From Epiperipatus broadwayi (Eukaryota > Onychophora > Udeonychophora > Euonychophora > Peripatidae), in NCBI GenBank assembly GCA_028023455.1, contig JAQFVV010006272.1, forward strand, positions 3,391,127 to 3,455,126: a stretch of 64,000 bases of DNA, written 5' to 3'. The stretch's first letter is position 1; each line of letters begins with the position of its first letter. The notes under the pieces are model-generated. The model was not told the origin of the DNA and made no database searches. It was given only the letters and a program-made list of their open reading frames with translations. The position numbers and the translations under genes were made by a program. This document shows, piece after piece, positions 47,361 through 59,469 of the stretch.

Positions 47361-50324
47361 AGTTAAATATTAACATGGAAGAAATACCAAAATCCTTAAA
47401 GCTGGAAATATAAAAGATGGCACTACTCTTATTAAGATAATTAAACTAAAAATGCAAGCTCACATATAAATATAAAATATCCAGTTAGTAAAATAACATA
47501 TTCTGTAATGACTTCAAAATTGATATTGAATACCTAAAAGGTTTTACATTTTCTTATTCATCAACAATAAAGGGTCTAATATTCAAGAGACTTGTTTCAG
47601 ACTATTGGTTAGAATTGCAGTAAAAAAAACCTTAAAAATATATTTTAGATGTAGAAACATTGAAATGAAGACTTTCTGTGACCTGAAAGTTGACTCCAAA
47701 AAACTGGAAAGAAGTGGTATTGATGCTTTTGAAGTGTGTAGCTCATGAATACTTTTAAGAATTACATGACCACTAAGGGAAATGAAAGAATAAATAATGG
47801 GTTAGATCAGATATGAACTCTTTATTTAAAACAAAAATTAGGTTAAAATTGTCTTGTTTTGATCTTATCAAGAGGCAAGTGTACTTTCCTAGAAAAGTGT
47901 ATTGCATTTTAAAAGATTAATTGTAAAAAATAAGATGGCCAGCAATGATATAGATGCATTTCATTGTCACTATAATGACTATGTCTTTGATAAGTCTAAT
48001 AACTCAACTAGATGATAATCTTCAGAATAATAATGCCTATTAGAATAAAGTAAAGATAAATGTTTTTGGAAATAATAGTAATAATAATGATAATAAAATT
48101 AAGGTAAAAAGGATATTTTCACAATTCAAAAACAATAAATTATAACAAGAGTATCCACATTTAATGTTAAGGCAAGTTATGGGCTCAAGGATCAAGATCT
48201 GAATTATATTTCACTGGATTTTTTTTCAATAAAAATACTGTCAGTCCTATAATTCATGTAGTCTGTTCTAGAACTTACTTTATATTCCACAAAAGTGGCA
48301 CTATATATTTAGTTATTGGATGTCCAAAGAGACAGTTTTGGGCTCGTTACCTAAAAAGTTTGAGCTTGTTTGAAAAATTCTCAGCTATGGTTCAAAACAG
48401 GAACTAAATTGAGAAATATTTTTTTTATAAATGTGTTATTACATAATATGAATATAATAATAACTTGCCTGAGGTTAGCATTATTATACGTCCATGTATG
48501 CGGAATCACATTTTTTTAAAAAGAAGGCATGTTCTGATACCTAAATATATTTATTCAAATCAAAATATAAAAGTCAGTCATAATCTTTGATTGTAATTTT
48601 TACATATTTATATTTGATAATAAAAATTATATGATCTATTTCTGGAAAAATCATGTGATGTTCGAGCACCATAGAGACAAGTTGAAACTCAATTTTATTC
48701 AATTGATCAAACTAAATTATTTTGTTTTATTTTCACAACTAGAAATTGATTCCTGACATATATAATGATAAGTCGAGACGAGAAAATAAATGGTAAATTA
48801 TTTATTAATTACTGATATTCTTATAATTTTTAGGCTTACAAATGCATTTTAGAAATAAATTTCTTTTTCTATTCATTCGTAAGAATATGCTTATGTAGCG
48901 TCTTAAGTTTTATGCCTAAATATAGATTGCGTAATTAGTTAGCAATATACTATTTTTGTTCAAACTCTAGCATAGTTTATTTGTGTGTCTTAGTTTTAGA
49001 ACTTTATTATAAACTTTAAGGAGCATTCATATCTTTAAGATGTATATATGCTTTTATATATGTTTATTCTATACAATGTTATCAACTTTTTAAATCAAGA
49101 TATTTATTTATCTTTTTGTAAAACAGCATTTTCTTTTAAAATCTTTCTATGTAGTTATTGTTATTACTATTTAAACATTCTTTTCTAAAACAATTCTTGT
49201 GAAAATTTTATTAAGAGTAAACCAATTTACTTGAAAATGATTTTAGAAAAATTATTTATCGGACAATTCATTTTTCTTGGTTCTTTTTATTCACTTTTAA
49301 ACATTTATCTTCTTTTTCTCTCTTTTAGTTGACAATGCGTTTCCCCCCCCCCCTCTCGTTTACTTAATTAGAAAAAAAAAACTACATTCGAAGCATTTTG
49401 ATGGTCACATTTTAATAGTTGTTTGTTTTTTTTTTCAATTTTTTTTCTTTAACTAAACTTTTATTTCAATCTTGTTAACTCTAATTTATTTGTATTTTCT
49501 CTATTTTTAAATTAATTATTTAAAAATCTTCAATATCTTTAAACAATTTATTATTTATTTTTGTTTGAAATATTTGGAAACATCTTAAAAAATATTTTAT
49601 TTAATAAATAATATAGAATACCATTAATGCAAATATCTATTATTAAAAAGTTTATATTATTCAAGAATAATATCAAAGATGATCTTTAGTCTTTTACATT
49701 GAAAAAAATAGTTTCTACACCCATTAATAAAAATAATAAAACAAGTTGTAATAAGTTGCTTTTTTTTTCTATCTTAGCAGAGTTTAGGTTTGCAATGAGA
49801 GAGTACAAAATGTATTCTTGAAATTCAAAAAAATTCACAAATCCAAAAATTCCCACGATACACGGATTGCAGAATGTATTTCTTTATATTCTATGTTTTT
49901 TTTAGTTATTAATGATATACGCCAGTAATTCCATCACATAGCTTTTAATATATGATTGATGCAGTTTTTATTAATCTTTTACTACCAAAGATTAAAATCT
50001 AAATTGAAACATACTTTTAAAAAATTATTTTATTAAAAGAAGTAAAACTATTTACAATTAATAAAAGATAATACTAATACTGCTTCATACACAACAGAAA
50101 ATATTAAATATAATTTCAATGTATTTTCAGCGCTGAGCATCTTTGTCAAAAGAAAGCATTATCTTCAAAATAGAAATATCCAAATTATAGACTTAAATAT
50201 GAATATTCCAAAATGCATTCAACTGAACACTATCAGATTTTTTAAGTAGTATTAATACTGACATTAATGTGTTGCATTTCAATAATGGAATTATCAGGGT
50301 TTCCCCCCCCCCTAAAACTATTTT
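47361..50324. other. AT-rich intergenic DNA
   Basis: No gene recognised. It contains C homopolymers at about 49343-49354 and 50303-50312 and ends at the left target duplication of the RTE element. Confidence 0.5.
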
Positions 50325-50372
50325 GATTTTTTTAATCTAATCTTCTTCTTCCACAGCTTGATTAATCCCACA

Positions 50373-53300
50373 TCAAGTGGGGTCGCTGGTGCGGATCAAT
50401 GTTCTCCAGGCTACTCGATCTAAAGTCATTTCCTCCCTAAGTGACATCTCCTGCAAGTCCTTTCTCACTCGATCAATCCATCTGATCTTAGGTCTACCCC
50501 TGGGTCTTTTCCCTGGTGGTTCCATCTCCAAAATCTTCCTTCCAATGTAATTTTCTTCTCTTCTCTTAACATGACCAAACCACCTCAACCCTGATTCTTT
50601 CATTTTTTCACTAATCATTCTCACTCTCATATTTTCTCGAATTACTTCATTTTTCACTTTGTTCTTTCTAGTGAGGCCCGAGGCAAACCTAAGCATTCTC
50701 ATTTCTATTACACATTGCTTGTCTTCTATTTTCTTAGTGATCGGCCATGTTTCTGCACCATACATCAGTGCCGGATGCACCACAGTTTTATATACTTTTC
50801 CTTTCAACCTTGCACCTATTCTCCTATCGCAGAGTATCCCAGAGACCCTTCTCCAACTATTCCAACCAGCTTGAGTTCTCCCAACAACTTCTCCATCCAG
50901 TGATCCATCTTTATTCATCCACACCCCGAGATATTTAAATTTTTCAGCCTCAGGCAACTTCTTTCCCCCTAACAAAATGCTTCCTCCACCATTACCACAG
51001 AAGAGCACTTCAGTTTTATTTCTGCTAATTCTCATTCCTCCTTCCTCCAGTGCTTTCCTCCACTCTTCTATCCTATCCTGAGCTTCCTTGATGTTTTGAG
51101 TTGCAATCACTATATCATTGGCATACATCATGTTCCAGGGTGCTTCCCTATGAATATCCTCTGTTAGGACATCAATAACGATATTAAATAGTAGGGGACT
51201 CAGGGCTGATCCCTGATGCACACCCACTTTCACCTGAAATGAGTCTGTTTCTCCTGAACTACATCTCACACTGGTTTGACTGTCTTGATACATATCTTGA
51301 ATCAGACGAATGTATTTTTCCTGAACCAGCTTTTTCCTTAGGCATCTCCAAAGTTCATCTCTAGGTACTCTATCAAATGCTTTTTCCAAATCAATGAATA
51401 TTAGAACAATTTCTTGGTTGACTTCTCTATGTTTTTCTATAAGTTGCCGCAGTGCAAAAATTGCATCTGTGGTTCCTCTACCTGGCATAAAACCAAACTG
51501 TTCTTCACTGATATCTATTTCCTGCCGTAGCCTATTTGCTATTATTCTCTCCCATATTTTCATTGTGTGGCTCATCAGCTTTATTCCTCGATAATTACTA
51601 CATTCTAGAATATCTCCCTTATTTTTATAGATTGGAACCAAAATGCTTCTCCTCCATTCATCTGGCATTTTCTCCGTGATCATGATGTTATTAAAAAGTT
51701 TGGTCAGAAAGGTGATTCCCTCTTCTCCCATTACCTTCCATACCTCTACAGGGATGTTATCTGGACCCACCAATTTCCCACATTTCATTCTTCTGACTGC
51801 TTGTCTAACTTCTTCCCTACTGATCTTTAAAGCTGGGCCCAAATTTGGAGTCCCAAATCCCTTGTCAATCCGAAAGTTGTCTTCATTTAGTAGGTGCTCA
51901 TAATATTGCTGCCATCTAGCTATGATTTCATTCTTGCCACACAACACCTTATTGTTAGAGTCTTTTATTCTATTTGCTTGGTAAGTATCTTTACCACTCT
52001 TATCTCATTGTTTTGCAATACGCAAAATCTTCTTAACTCCTTCTTCTTTCTCTAAACTTTCATATAAATCTGAGTATGCATCAAACTTGGCTTTGGCAAC
52101 AGCTCTCTTTGCTTCTTTCTTTGCTATATTATATTTGACCCTACTACTTTCCCCTCCGTCTTTGTCCCACTCCTTTTTGGCTATTTTCTTATTCCCAATT
52201 TTTTTCTGCACTTCTGCATTCCACCACCAAGTCTCTTTATTCTCTTTTATCACACCCGACGTTTGGCCAAGAACTTGATCCCCAATTACACAGATGTTGT
52301 TTGCAGTACTTGTCCAAAGATCTTCCCCTTCTTCTTTGTCTTCAACCTTCATCAATTCATCAACAAATTGCTTTCTGTAGGCATCAACCTCAAGTTTCCA
52401 CCATTTGGTCAACAAATTGCTTTCTGTAGGCATCAACCTCAAGTTTCCACCATTTGGTCTTGATGATACCTCTTCTAGGATTTATTTTAATTCCTGTAAG
52501 ATTAGCATGACATAGTAAAAGTCTGTGCTGTTGACCCATAGCTTCTACTGGAATAACCTTGCAATCCTGTATATCTTTTAGGCCAATTCGTCTATACATA
52601 ATATAGTCAATTTGGGATTCTCGTCCCCCACTCATGTAAGTTATCTTTTGATTTGGGGGTTTCTTGAATAAGGTGTTCAATAATGCCATATCCATTGAAA
52701 TAGCAAAATCAATTATTCTATTTCCCTCTTTATTTCTTTCCCCAATTCCCTGATTTCCCAGGATTCTTTCCAACCCACCATTTTCTCTGCCCACATGTCC
52801 ATTCAAATCTCCACAAAGGAAGACCTTATCTGTTTGTTGAATTGAGCCCCAAATATCATCCATCTCACCCCAAAACTTATCTTTCTCATCCTCATCACAT
52901 CCTGACTGTGGAGCATATGCACTAATCACAGTAATCGCACAACTCTCCAAGTCAATTCTCATTGAGATAATCCTGTCATTATACCGAGTAACTTCCAATA
53001 CCCTATGTTTCAAATTTGAGCTCAGTATAATTCCAACCCCATTTCTTTTAGAATCACTACCACAATAGAACAACTTGAAGCCATTTCCCAGTTCCCTTGC
53101 CTTTTGGCCTTTCCACCTTGTTTCCTGAACTGCCACAATGTCCACTTTTCTTTTTATCATCATGTCCACAAGCTCACTACCTTTCCCAGTCATGGTGCCA
53201 ACATCGAGAGTACCGACAGTCAACCTGACCGAACAACCCCTCATCCTTCCTTCACTACTCAACCTCCTTTTCCTTTGAGCAATCTTCTTTAACCGTATCC

Positions 53301-53379
53301 GCTCATGATATGGTAGCCCTTGTCCGCTTCTCGGTGGAGTCAGGCGAGGCCCCAACGTGTCGCTTACAGGGTACGCCAT
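50373..53379 (-). pseudogene. RTE-type endonuclease-reverse transcriptase, inactivated
   Basis: A single polyprotein of about 1000 residues, starting at ATG 53379 in a good context. The APE domain has VGTLDVGTMTG, QETRWKG (catalytic Glu), CGDLNGHVG, SQIDYIMYRR and QQHRLLLCH. The residue before VGT is Asp where this family has the catalytic Asn. A 49-bp tandem duplication (52361-52458) shifts the frame. An in-frame TGA at 52005-52007, consistent with CGA to TGA decay, separates the middle segment from the RT. The RT (52004-50373) has NYRGIKLMSHTMKIWERII, FIDLEKAFDRVP, VGVHQGSALSPLLF and YANDIVI, where YADD is expected. A typical RTE tail, HPALMYGAETW to RPRGRPKIRWIDRVRKDL, follows. Four independent defects make this copy inactive. 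Confidence 0.9.
52361..52458. repeat. 49-bp tandem duplication inside the RTE frame
   Basis: Two perfect copies, 52361-52409 and 52410-52458, each starting CAACAAATTGCTTTCTGTAG. The length is not a multiple of three, so it breaks the coding frame. The identity of the two copies indicates a recent event. Confidence 0.95.
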
Positions 53380-53880
53380 CTCTATCTGAATTTTTCTGCA
53401 TCATGTAGTTTGAGAGGCAAGGTCCTGGTTTTATAGCCGCATGCCCTTGCTGCCACCAACCCATCATGGGCAACCTCAGATGGGAAACCAGCATCTTTCT
53501 AGGTATTTGCAGTGCTATGGCCATTAAAGATGCTGCATCCATGCCCATAGATCTCTGGAACCAAGCCATTCCGATATCTTCATCTTCTGCCTTGGGCCAG
53601 TAATGATAATGCTGCTTTCTCCATTAACATGGCCATGGCCTCTGGGTATGGTGCCAGAAACTCGCCTTGGCACAATGTTATCATTGGGTTTATGTGGTAT
53701 TTAGCTGGAAACATAAGGAGCCACCCTTATGATCCCCCACACCCTATTAACATTGCCGCTGTTGGTTCAGGACTGCTTATTTGCCTAAATGCTTATTCAC
53801 AGCTGACCCCCATATCTGGGGGCCATTTCCCTATCCACCACCTGGGGACCTGCCTGGTAGCAGTTACAGCTCTGCCTCAG
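53380..53880 (-). other. 5' UTR of the RTE element
   Basis: GC-richer non-coding sequence upstream of the ATG, reaching the right target duplication. Frames on either strand here (for example 53629-53940 plus) show no conserved domain. Confidence 0.6.
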
Positions 53881-53897
53881 GATTTTTTTAATCTAAT

Positions 53898-55153
53898 AAC
53901 TTTTTATAATTTTATTATAAGGTTTTTAAATCAGAATTGATATAAAATTTAGTACTTTAATGATTTAGTTTTATCACATACTATATATGTGCATGTGTAA
54001 GTACTTATGTATAAATGTTTGTATGCTAAGTTTAGCTGATCAAAAATACAATAAATTCTTTGTTCAAAAAGGATAATCTCAGGCAATAGAATACTATGAC
54101 CAAGTAATATTTGATCATCATCCACAGTTGCTTTCTACTTCTTGTTTATCTCAATATAGAAAAACGTTATTAAAATCCTAATGATAATCCATTACAGTTT
54201 TGATGAAATTCTAAACTGGAATCTTAAATAAGTATGTTAACAAAATGGCAAAAAATAAAAAAATTACCACTGATGATGTGATATTAAGTACAATTATTTA
54301 ATCATAGTTTCTGTTTCTCAATTACTCTAATTGTTTTTAATTTAAGGATAAATGATTAATATCACATATTGATCAACATAATTAGTAGAGGCTGTTTCAA
54401 GTGCTGTTTTGTAACTTAATATTTTGCAAATTAAAACTGCTTTTTTGTTTTTGGTCCACTAAACATTAGAACTAATTTTAAAGTCTATAATTTTTCATTA
54501 AGGAAATAATTTTATTTTTTGTTAAAATGTGATATTTTTCCCATTTAAATTTTTGATTTATTCTTGTTAGGAATTGAACAATTAAAGTAATTTGACAATT
54601 ATAATGACTGTAGTAATTTTTTTTTTTTCAATCTATAAGCAATAATTTAAGCAATGAGAAAAAAATCAATGAGTATGAATTGATAATGACTTGTGACCTT
54701 TCATATTAATAAAGGGAGCTGATTTTTCATGCATGTCTATTCAAAATCTGATTTTCAAACATTTAACTATAGACTTTCAAATATTCAAGATTTTGAGCAG
54801 TGTTACTCTTTCTGTGTAATTATATAAATCTAATTTTAGATTACTAACTAAAGTATTTGATATTTAAATGTTTGGCTTAAAAAGAAGAACAAGGATAAAA
54901 AATGATGACTGGATAGATACAATAAAAATCAGTTTTCTTCTATAAAAATAAACTAAAAGATACAATAATTACATTGTAAATTGAAGATTTAATAAGATAT
55001 TATTACTATCTAGCTAAATGTAAGGTATAAATAAATGTTAATGATAAAATGAAATATTTTTTAAAGAATATAGTTATTATTAATTTATATATAAATTATA
55101 ACATTAAATTTAATGATGTAACATTTTTAAATTATTTTTTAATATATATATAT
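53898..55153. other. AT-rich intergenic DNA
   Basis: No gene recognised. It ends in an (AT)n tract that abuts the left LTR. Confidence 0.5.
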
Positions 55154-57712
55154 TGTGCCAGGCATTATCAAATGTCCATGCACAAAATCTGCTGTAAAGA
55201 ATATTACAGCAGATACATTTATGAATTTGTAGATATTAAGCACAACAAATATATAAATGTGCTATTTTAATAATGGAGTGGTCTGAGCATTAAAATACCC
55301 ACACACACCAATTTAAATAATATGAAATTGACATAGAAAATATTGTAGTAAACTCATGTATTTTTTTTGGTTTTATATTTCCTTTTTGTATATGTCTTAT
55401 GATATGTTATTTTATGTATTTGGCTTTCTCTGAAAAATTCAAATAGAGAAAAGCAATTGTTCCAATATAATTGTACATATTTTTTTTTTTTAATTACTTT
55501 TCTAAAAACTAATTTTATTCTGTAAACTAAGAATGTTAATTGCTTGTGCAAAAATCTGATCAAAAGCAAAATGTTTGATAATGCTTTAATTAAACTGTTA
55601 TCTTTTTAAAAATTCTTTTGAATTGATTTTGTGAGCAAGTGGTCTGAGTAATCAATAAGGAATGTTATAATCTAAATGATAAGATAAATTGAAAGGATTG
55701 ACTGATTCATGCTTCTCAGAGGGCTAGTGGGATTGATATAGTTTGAGCAGGGCAGTGAGATTCAGTCTTTCGTTGGCAGCCATTCTGGGCAAGTCATTCT
55801 GTTCATTGCTCCAGAATTCTCCAAGCGATCAGCTACTTAGAGAGTCATTTATGAATAGTACTATTAGTGACATTCGTTAGAACAAATCCTCTATACAGTT
55901 CTTTTAAGAACTCTTGTCTTTGTGGATTCGAATAACTATTGGAGACAGCCTATGAAAATTTATTAAATAATCCTCGTTACTATTTAGGTATATAAAAAAA
56001 GAGGATATGAAGCAATATACTAGAGATTCCGGCAAGATGACCGTGGGGTAGACAACTAGTCAGTGCACCGCCCTTTCTCTGTCCTAAGCTGCCCAGATGT
56101 GACCACGCCAATTCCAATCGCCCAGGAAGATGACCAGTGCCGCCTTACTAAATGGAAGAAATCGTCACCACACAGCCAGTTAACTTGAAGCCCACTCAGC
56201 CCAGAGGAGAAGAATGAAGACACAGATATAAGTTTATTTTAAGATATTTATTAACATTGAAATAATTAACTTTTCTATTTCCGATTAGATATATATATAT
56301 ATATATATATTTTGTTATTATTATTTATCATTTAAAATGAGAGAGTCTCTCGCATATGTATAAATTTACGGTTATTGCGGTCATAAATGGTAAAGCTTTT
56401 ACTTAAATCCTTTGAGTGAATTTTTCTATTTCAAATTAGTATTTTCAACAAAGATGCATGTATATATATATGTATGCGTACATACGCTTATTATGTTCGG
56501 TAAATATGATATCTCATGCTGAATATCTAAAAATGTATTTAACTGGATATCCTTTTTAAGTTTTTTTTTTGTGACTGCTACACCTCACGATGAGTGTAAG
56601 AAGGGATTGATTTATTATAGATTCCCTGTAAGCAAGTACTCTAATAACTTTATATTTAAATAATAGTAAGAGTATAATTGGGCTGCACGTATATACATGT
56701 ATAGAAATTTATCTTTGGCAAAACGGAAATAGATACAGTACCTTATGGTGAGTACGATATGGTATCTGAGCCAACGCAACACATTGACTTGTTGAAAATA
56801 TGAAATTAGTGATATATTTCATTGTGCAAATATGCCTAGTTTTTATTATTATATTTCCTATCAATAACAAGGTTTTAAAGTTATCAGTAAAAGCGTATGC
56901 CTGTATGACCGAAAATCTCATATCTGTATATCAAATCACACAAATTAAAATTTATTTCTATTGGGTAAAAGGAGCTCCGACCACTTCCATTACTTATAAA
57001 CATTGTCAATAGTTTTAGGGAATTATTATTGTTCTTATTTAAATTTGGATTTTATCTATTTAAACGCTTTGAAAATCTATATATATTGGGATAATTAATT
57101 ATTTAGTATTTTGTTATTATATCATCATTTATATGAAACGGTAATGGGTATTTGGGACTAAATAAATATTTAATCACATTATTAAACTTGTTTCGTTTTT
57201 ATAGTATTAGTTATATCGATAAAATGTGTTCTTTCCTTATCAACCACATACCTGTAATAATCATTTAACTTACCCATTTGAAGACCTAGATGTAGAGTGA
57301 CTGAGCTAGCCACAAAGGGATATCGCTCTACCGGGGTGTTAAATCTTATTCTTATGCTCCGCTGAACATATGGTATTGCACACCCTTCTAGGAGGGTGAA
57401 AAATTCATTTTTTAGATTCTTTTCTAGAAGTGGCACGCAAAGGTCTATTTTGTAAATAGATTTTTCAAAGGTGTGTACTTGCCATTGTTCTCAATATTCG
57501 GGCATTCAAGTAAGATATCAACTAAAGGGTGTTTTTAACTGGAAGAGTCCTGTCAATCCACTCTTTCTATCAATTTAGCTAGAAGTACCAATACACATGA
57601 GTACAGACAATCGGCTAAATTGATATCCATTTCTTTACCTGTTGAATCTTGATCACTTCATGCTCAGTGCAAGATTAAGAAAAGAATTCCGCAGGGAGTA
57701 TGGTCCAGTACA
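55154..57712 (+). repeat. Left LTR of the inverted composite (plus orientation)
   Basis: 2559 bp from TGTGCCAGGCATTATC to GGTCCAGTACA. It includes a GC-richer segment at about 56030-56210 and (AT)n tracts. After its CA end the sequence continues GTAGTGACTAGTGGGTGATT, which matches the sequence beyond the primer-binding site at the other LTR, but with the site itself missing. Confidence 0.85.
57182..57436 (-). other. Antisense open frame inside the left LTR
   Basis: An 84-codon frame on the minus strand containing CAIPYVQRSIRIRFNTPVER and FVASSVTLHLG. In the right LTR the same protein is encoded as far as TLHLG and then shifts frame because of an extra G. I recognise no family. Composition is more protein-like than that of neighbouring frames. 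It could be chance, or a captured or antisense LTR-encoded peptide. Confidence 0.25.
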
Positions 57713-59469
57713 GTAGTGACTAGTGGGTGATTCAGAGAAAGCGACTTAACGTAATCTGCACTATGGGGCGCCATCTAGGCATTTGAACCTAGAAAAATTT
57801 ATAAAGTAGGCAGATACGTAAGTCAAAAAAAAAAATTTTTTTTTTTTTTTTAAATTTTGATTCCCAGTCGTTAGCCCATGTCACTAGCTCAGTGGAATAG
57901 CAGAGATTAAATAATATAATATCTTATCTAATTATATTTCAATATTAAAAATAAATAAATAAAATAAGCCACTGCCGGTAATTAGCATACAAACATTTAT
58001 TTATGCACATATATATAAGATTTAAAATTATTTTAGTATTAGTTTTACATTTTAACATTTAACATTATTTTTAACTTTGATTTTTGACTTTAATTTACAT
58101 TTAATTACTATTATATTCTAAATTTACATTTTAATTAAGTTCGCATAGATAAATTTATGAAAGCTTGTTTATAATGTTGCATATAGATCAGTTACATAGA
58201 TTTCATGGTCAAAAACATTTCAAAGTAAACATAAACGATCAAAATACAAAATTATTGGTTACTGACAATTGCGGAGGGAAATTTATACTTAACCCAATAG
58301 TATTCACCATAAGATACTTGCATTGTCACCAATAACTTAAAAGACATCCGAATAAATACTTTTTAGATACTCACCGTAAGGTATCATTATTTATCGAATG
58401 TCTATATATTTTGATCAAATATGAAAACCCAAAACATACTTAACCGATAACCAATCCATGCAAGCATCTATAAACAACTTAAATTTAATGCATTTTTATT
58501 TAGGGTCAAGTATGAATAGACCATATAGATTTGCATTTGAAAATAAAATATTCTATCCCTATTTAACCTTAGGCTAAAATTCATAGTCAAACTGGCATCA
58601 ATTCATCTGATATATCGATGTATTCAATGTAATAAAATACGGCAGCACAAAAGGTTAAGAGAAGAAATTGCCTCTTATGAGATAGGAATATTACATCTAT
58701 TTGCAAAGAAGAGCAATAAAACAAAAAACTCCATAGAAAGGAACTGCGTATCCGACTTATAATTCCTTCCATAGGCAAACGGAAGTGTACGGTTATAGAA
58801 GCATTCTGCCCGTAGCGAATCAATATTACATCTACTAATCACACCAATATATCCAATCCATTGACCCAATTTAACCACGAAACAAATAACCTAAGATTAC
58901 CCTCCCTAATATAACTTTACAAATCTATACAGCCATTCACGCCCGACTTAAGTTTAATATTGATATATTTTAATTTATCGGAAAACAGAAATCATAAATA
59001 AACTTAAAGAACAAAATTAAATAAATGGAAATGATATTACACAAATAAATAAAAAATATATCAAATAACATTTTAACTACTTTAGTCAGATAGGAAACTA
59101 ATGCAATTATTTTAAATACGAAAGGTTTTTAATTTAGAGTTCTTATTGTTTCAAGTGAATATAAAGTTCTTACGATTTTTAAAACGTCCAACTTTATCCG
59201 TTGCATGCCATGAATGTGAATTCCCACGCCGTCCTAAAATTGGTATTCTGTTGGCCGATTTATTTATCCATCCGGAGGTTTTTTTCGTTAACTGGTCCTC
59301 AATGTAGAAAAACGATAGTTCATTTCTTTTTCTTTCTTAGCAAAGCTGAAGGGATTGAATCGTGCGTCTTTTTTTTTCAATCCCTTCTCCTTCACTTCTG
59401 CACTAACACATATCTCTCACATCATAATAATCAATCACCCACTAGTCCCATGTTGGGCGCCAGTTTTAC
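57713..59469. other. Non-coding spacer between the inverted LTRs
   Basis: AT-rich, with an A/T homopolymer run at about 57825-57855. No gag, pol or other domain was found on either strand. A segment at about 58258-58405 is a diverged relative of part of the LTR itself (60541-60700 on the plus strand). Confidence 0.6.
59445..59462 (-). other. Primer-binding site beside the right LTR
   Basis: On the minus strand TGGCGCCCAACATGGGAC starts 7 nt after the LTR CA end. It closely resembles the widespread TGGCGCCCAACGTGGGGC-type sites used with tRNA primers. This identifies the right LTR as a 5' LTR in minus orientation. Confidence 0.7.

Larger units (their letters stand above)
50325..53897 (-). mobile_element. 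Full-length RTE-type (CFDP2-like) retrotransposon with 17-bp target duplication
   Basis: GATTTTTTTAATCTAAT occurs at 50325-50341 and again at 53881-53897, a perfect 17-bp target site duplication. The element between (50342-53880, about 3.5 kb) runs on the minus strand: GC-rich 5' UTR, endonuclease, reverse transcriptase, short 3' end and a GAAGAAGAAG tail. It is clearly more GC-rich than its surroundings. The endonuclease resembles that of the CFDP2/BovB-like group of RTE elements. It is complete in length but inactivated. Confidence 0.92.

Noticed and set aside
53629-53940. 103-codon plus-strand frame in the RTE 5' UTR
   Set aside because: It is antisense to the RTE element, crosses its target duplication and has no known domain.
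57182-59469. The inverted-LTR region as a Polinton or other large DNA transposon with long terminal inverted repeats
   Set aside because: No integrase, polymerase B, ATPase or other transposon gene is present, and the primer-binding-site-like sequence next to a TG...CA end favours an LTR origin. Not fully excluded.
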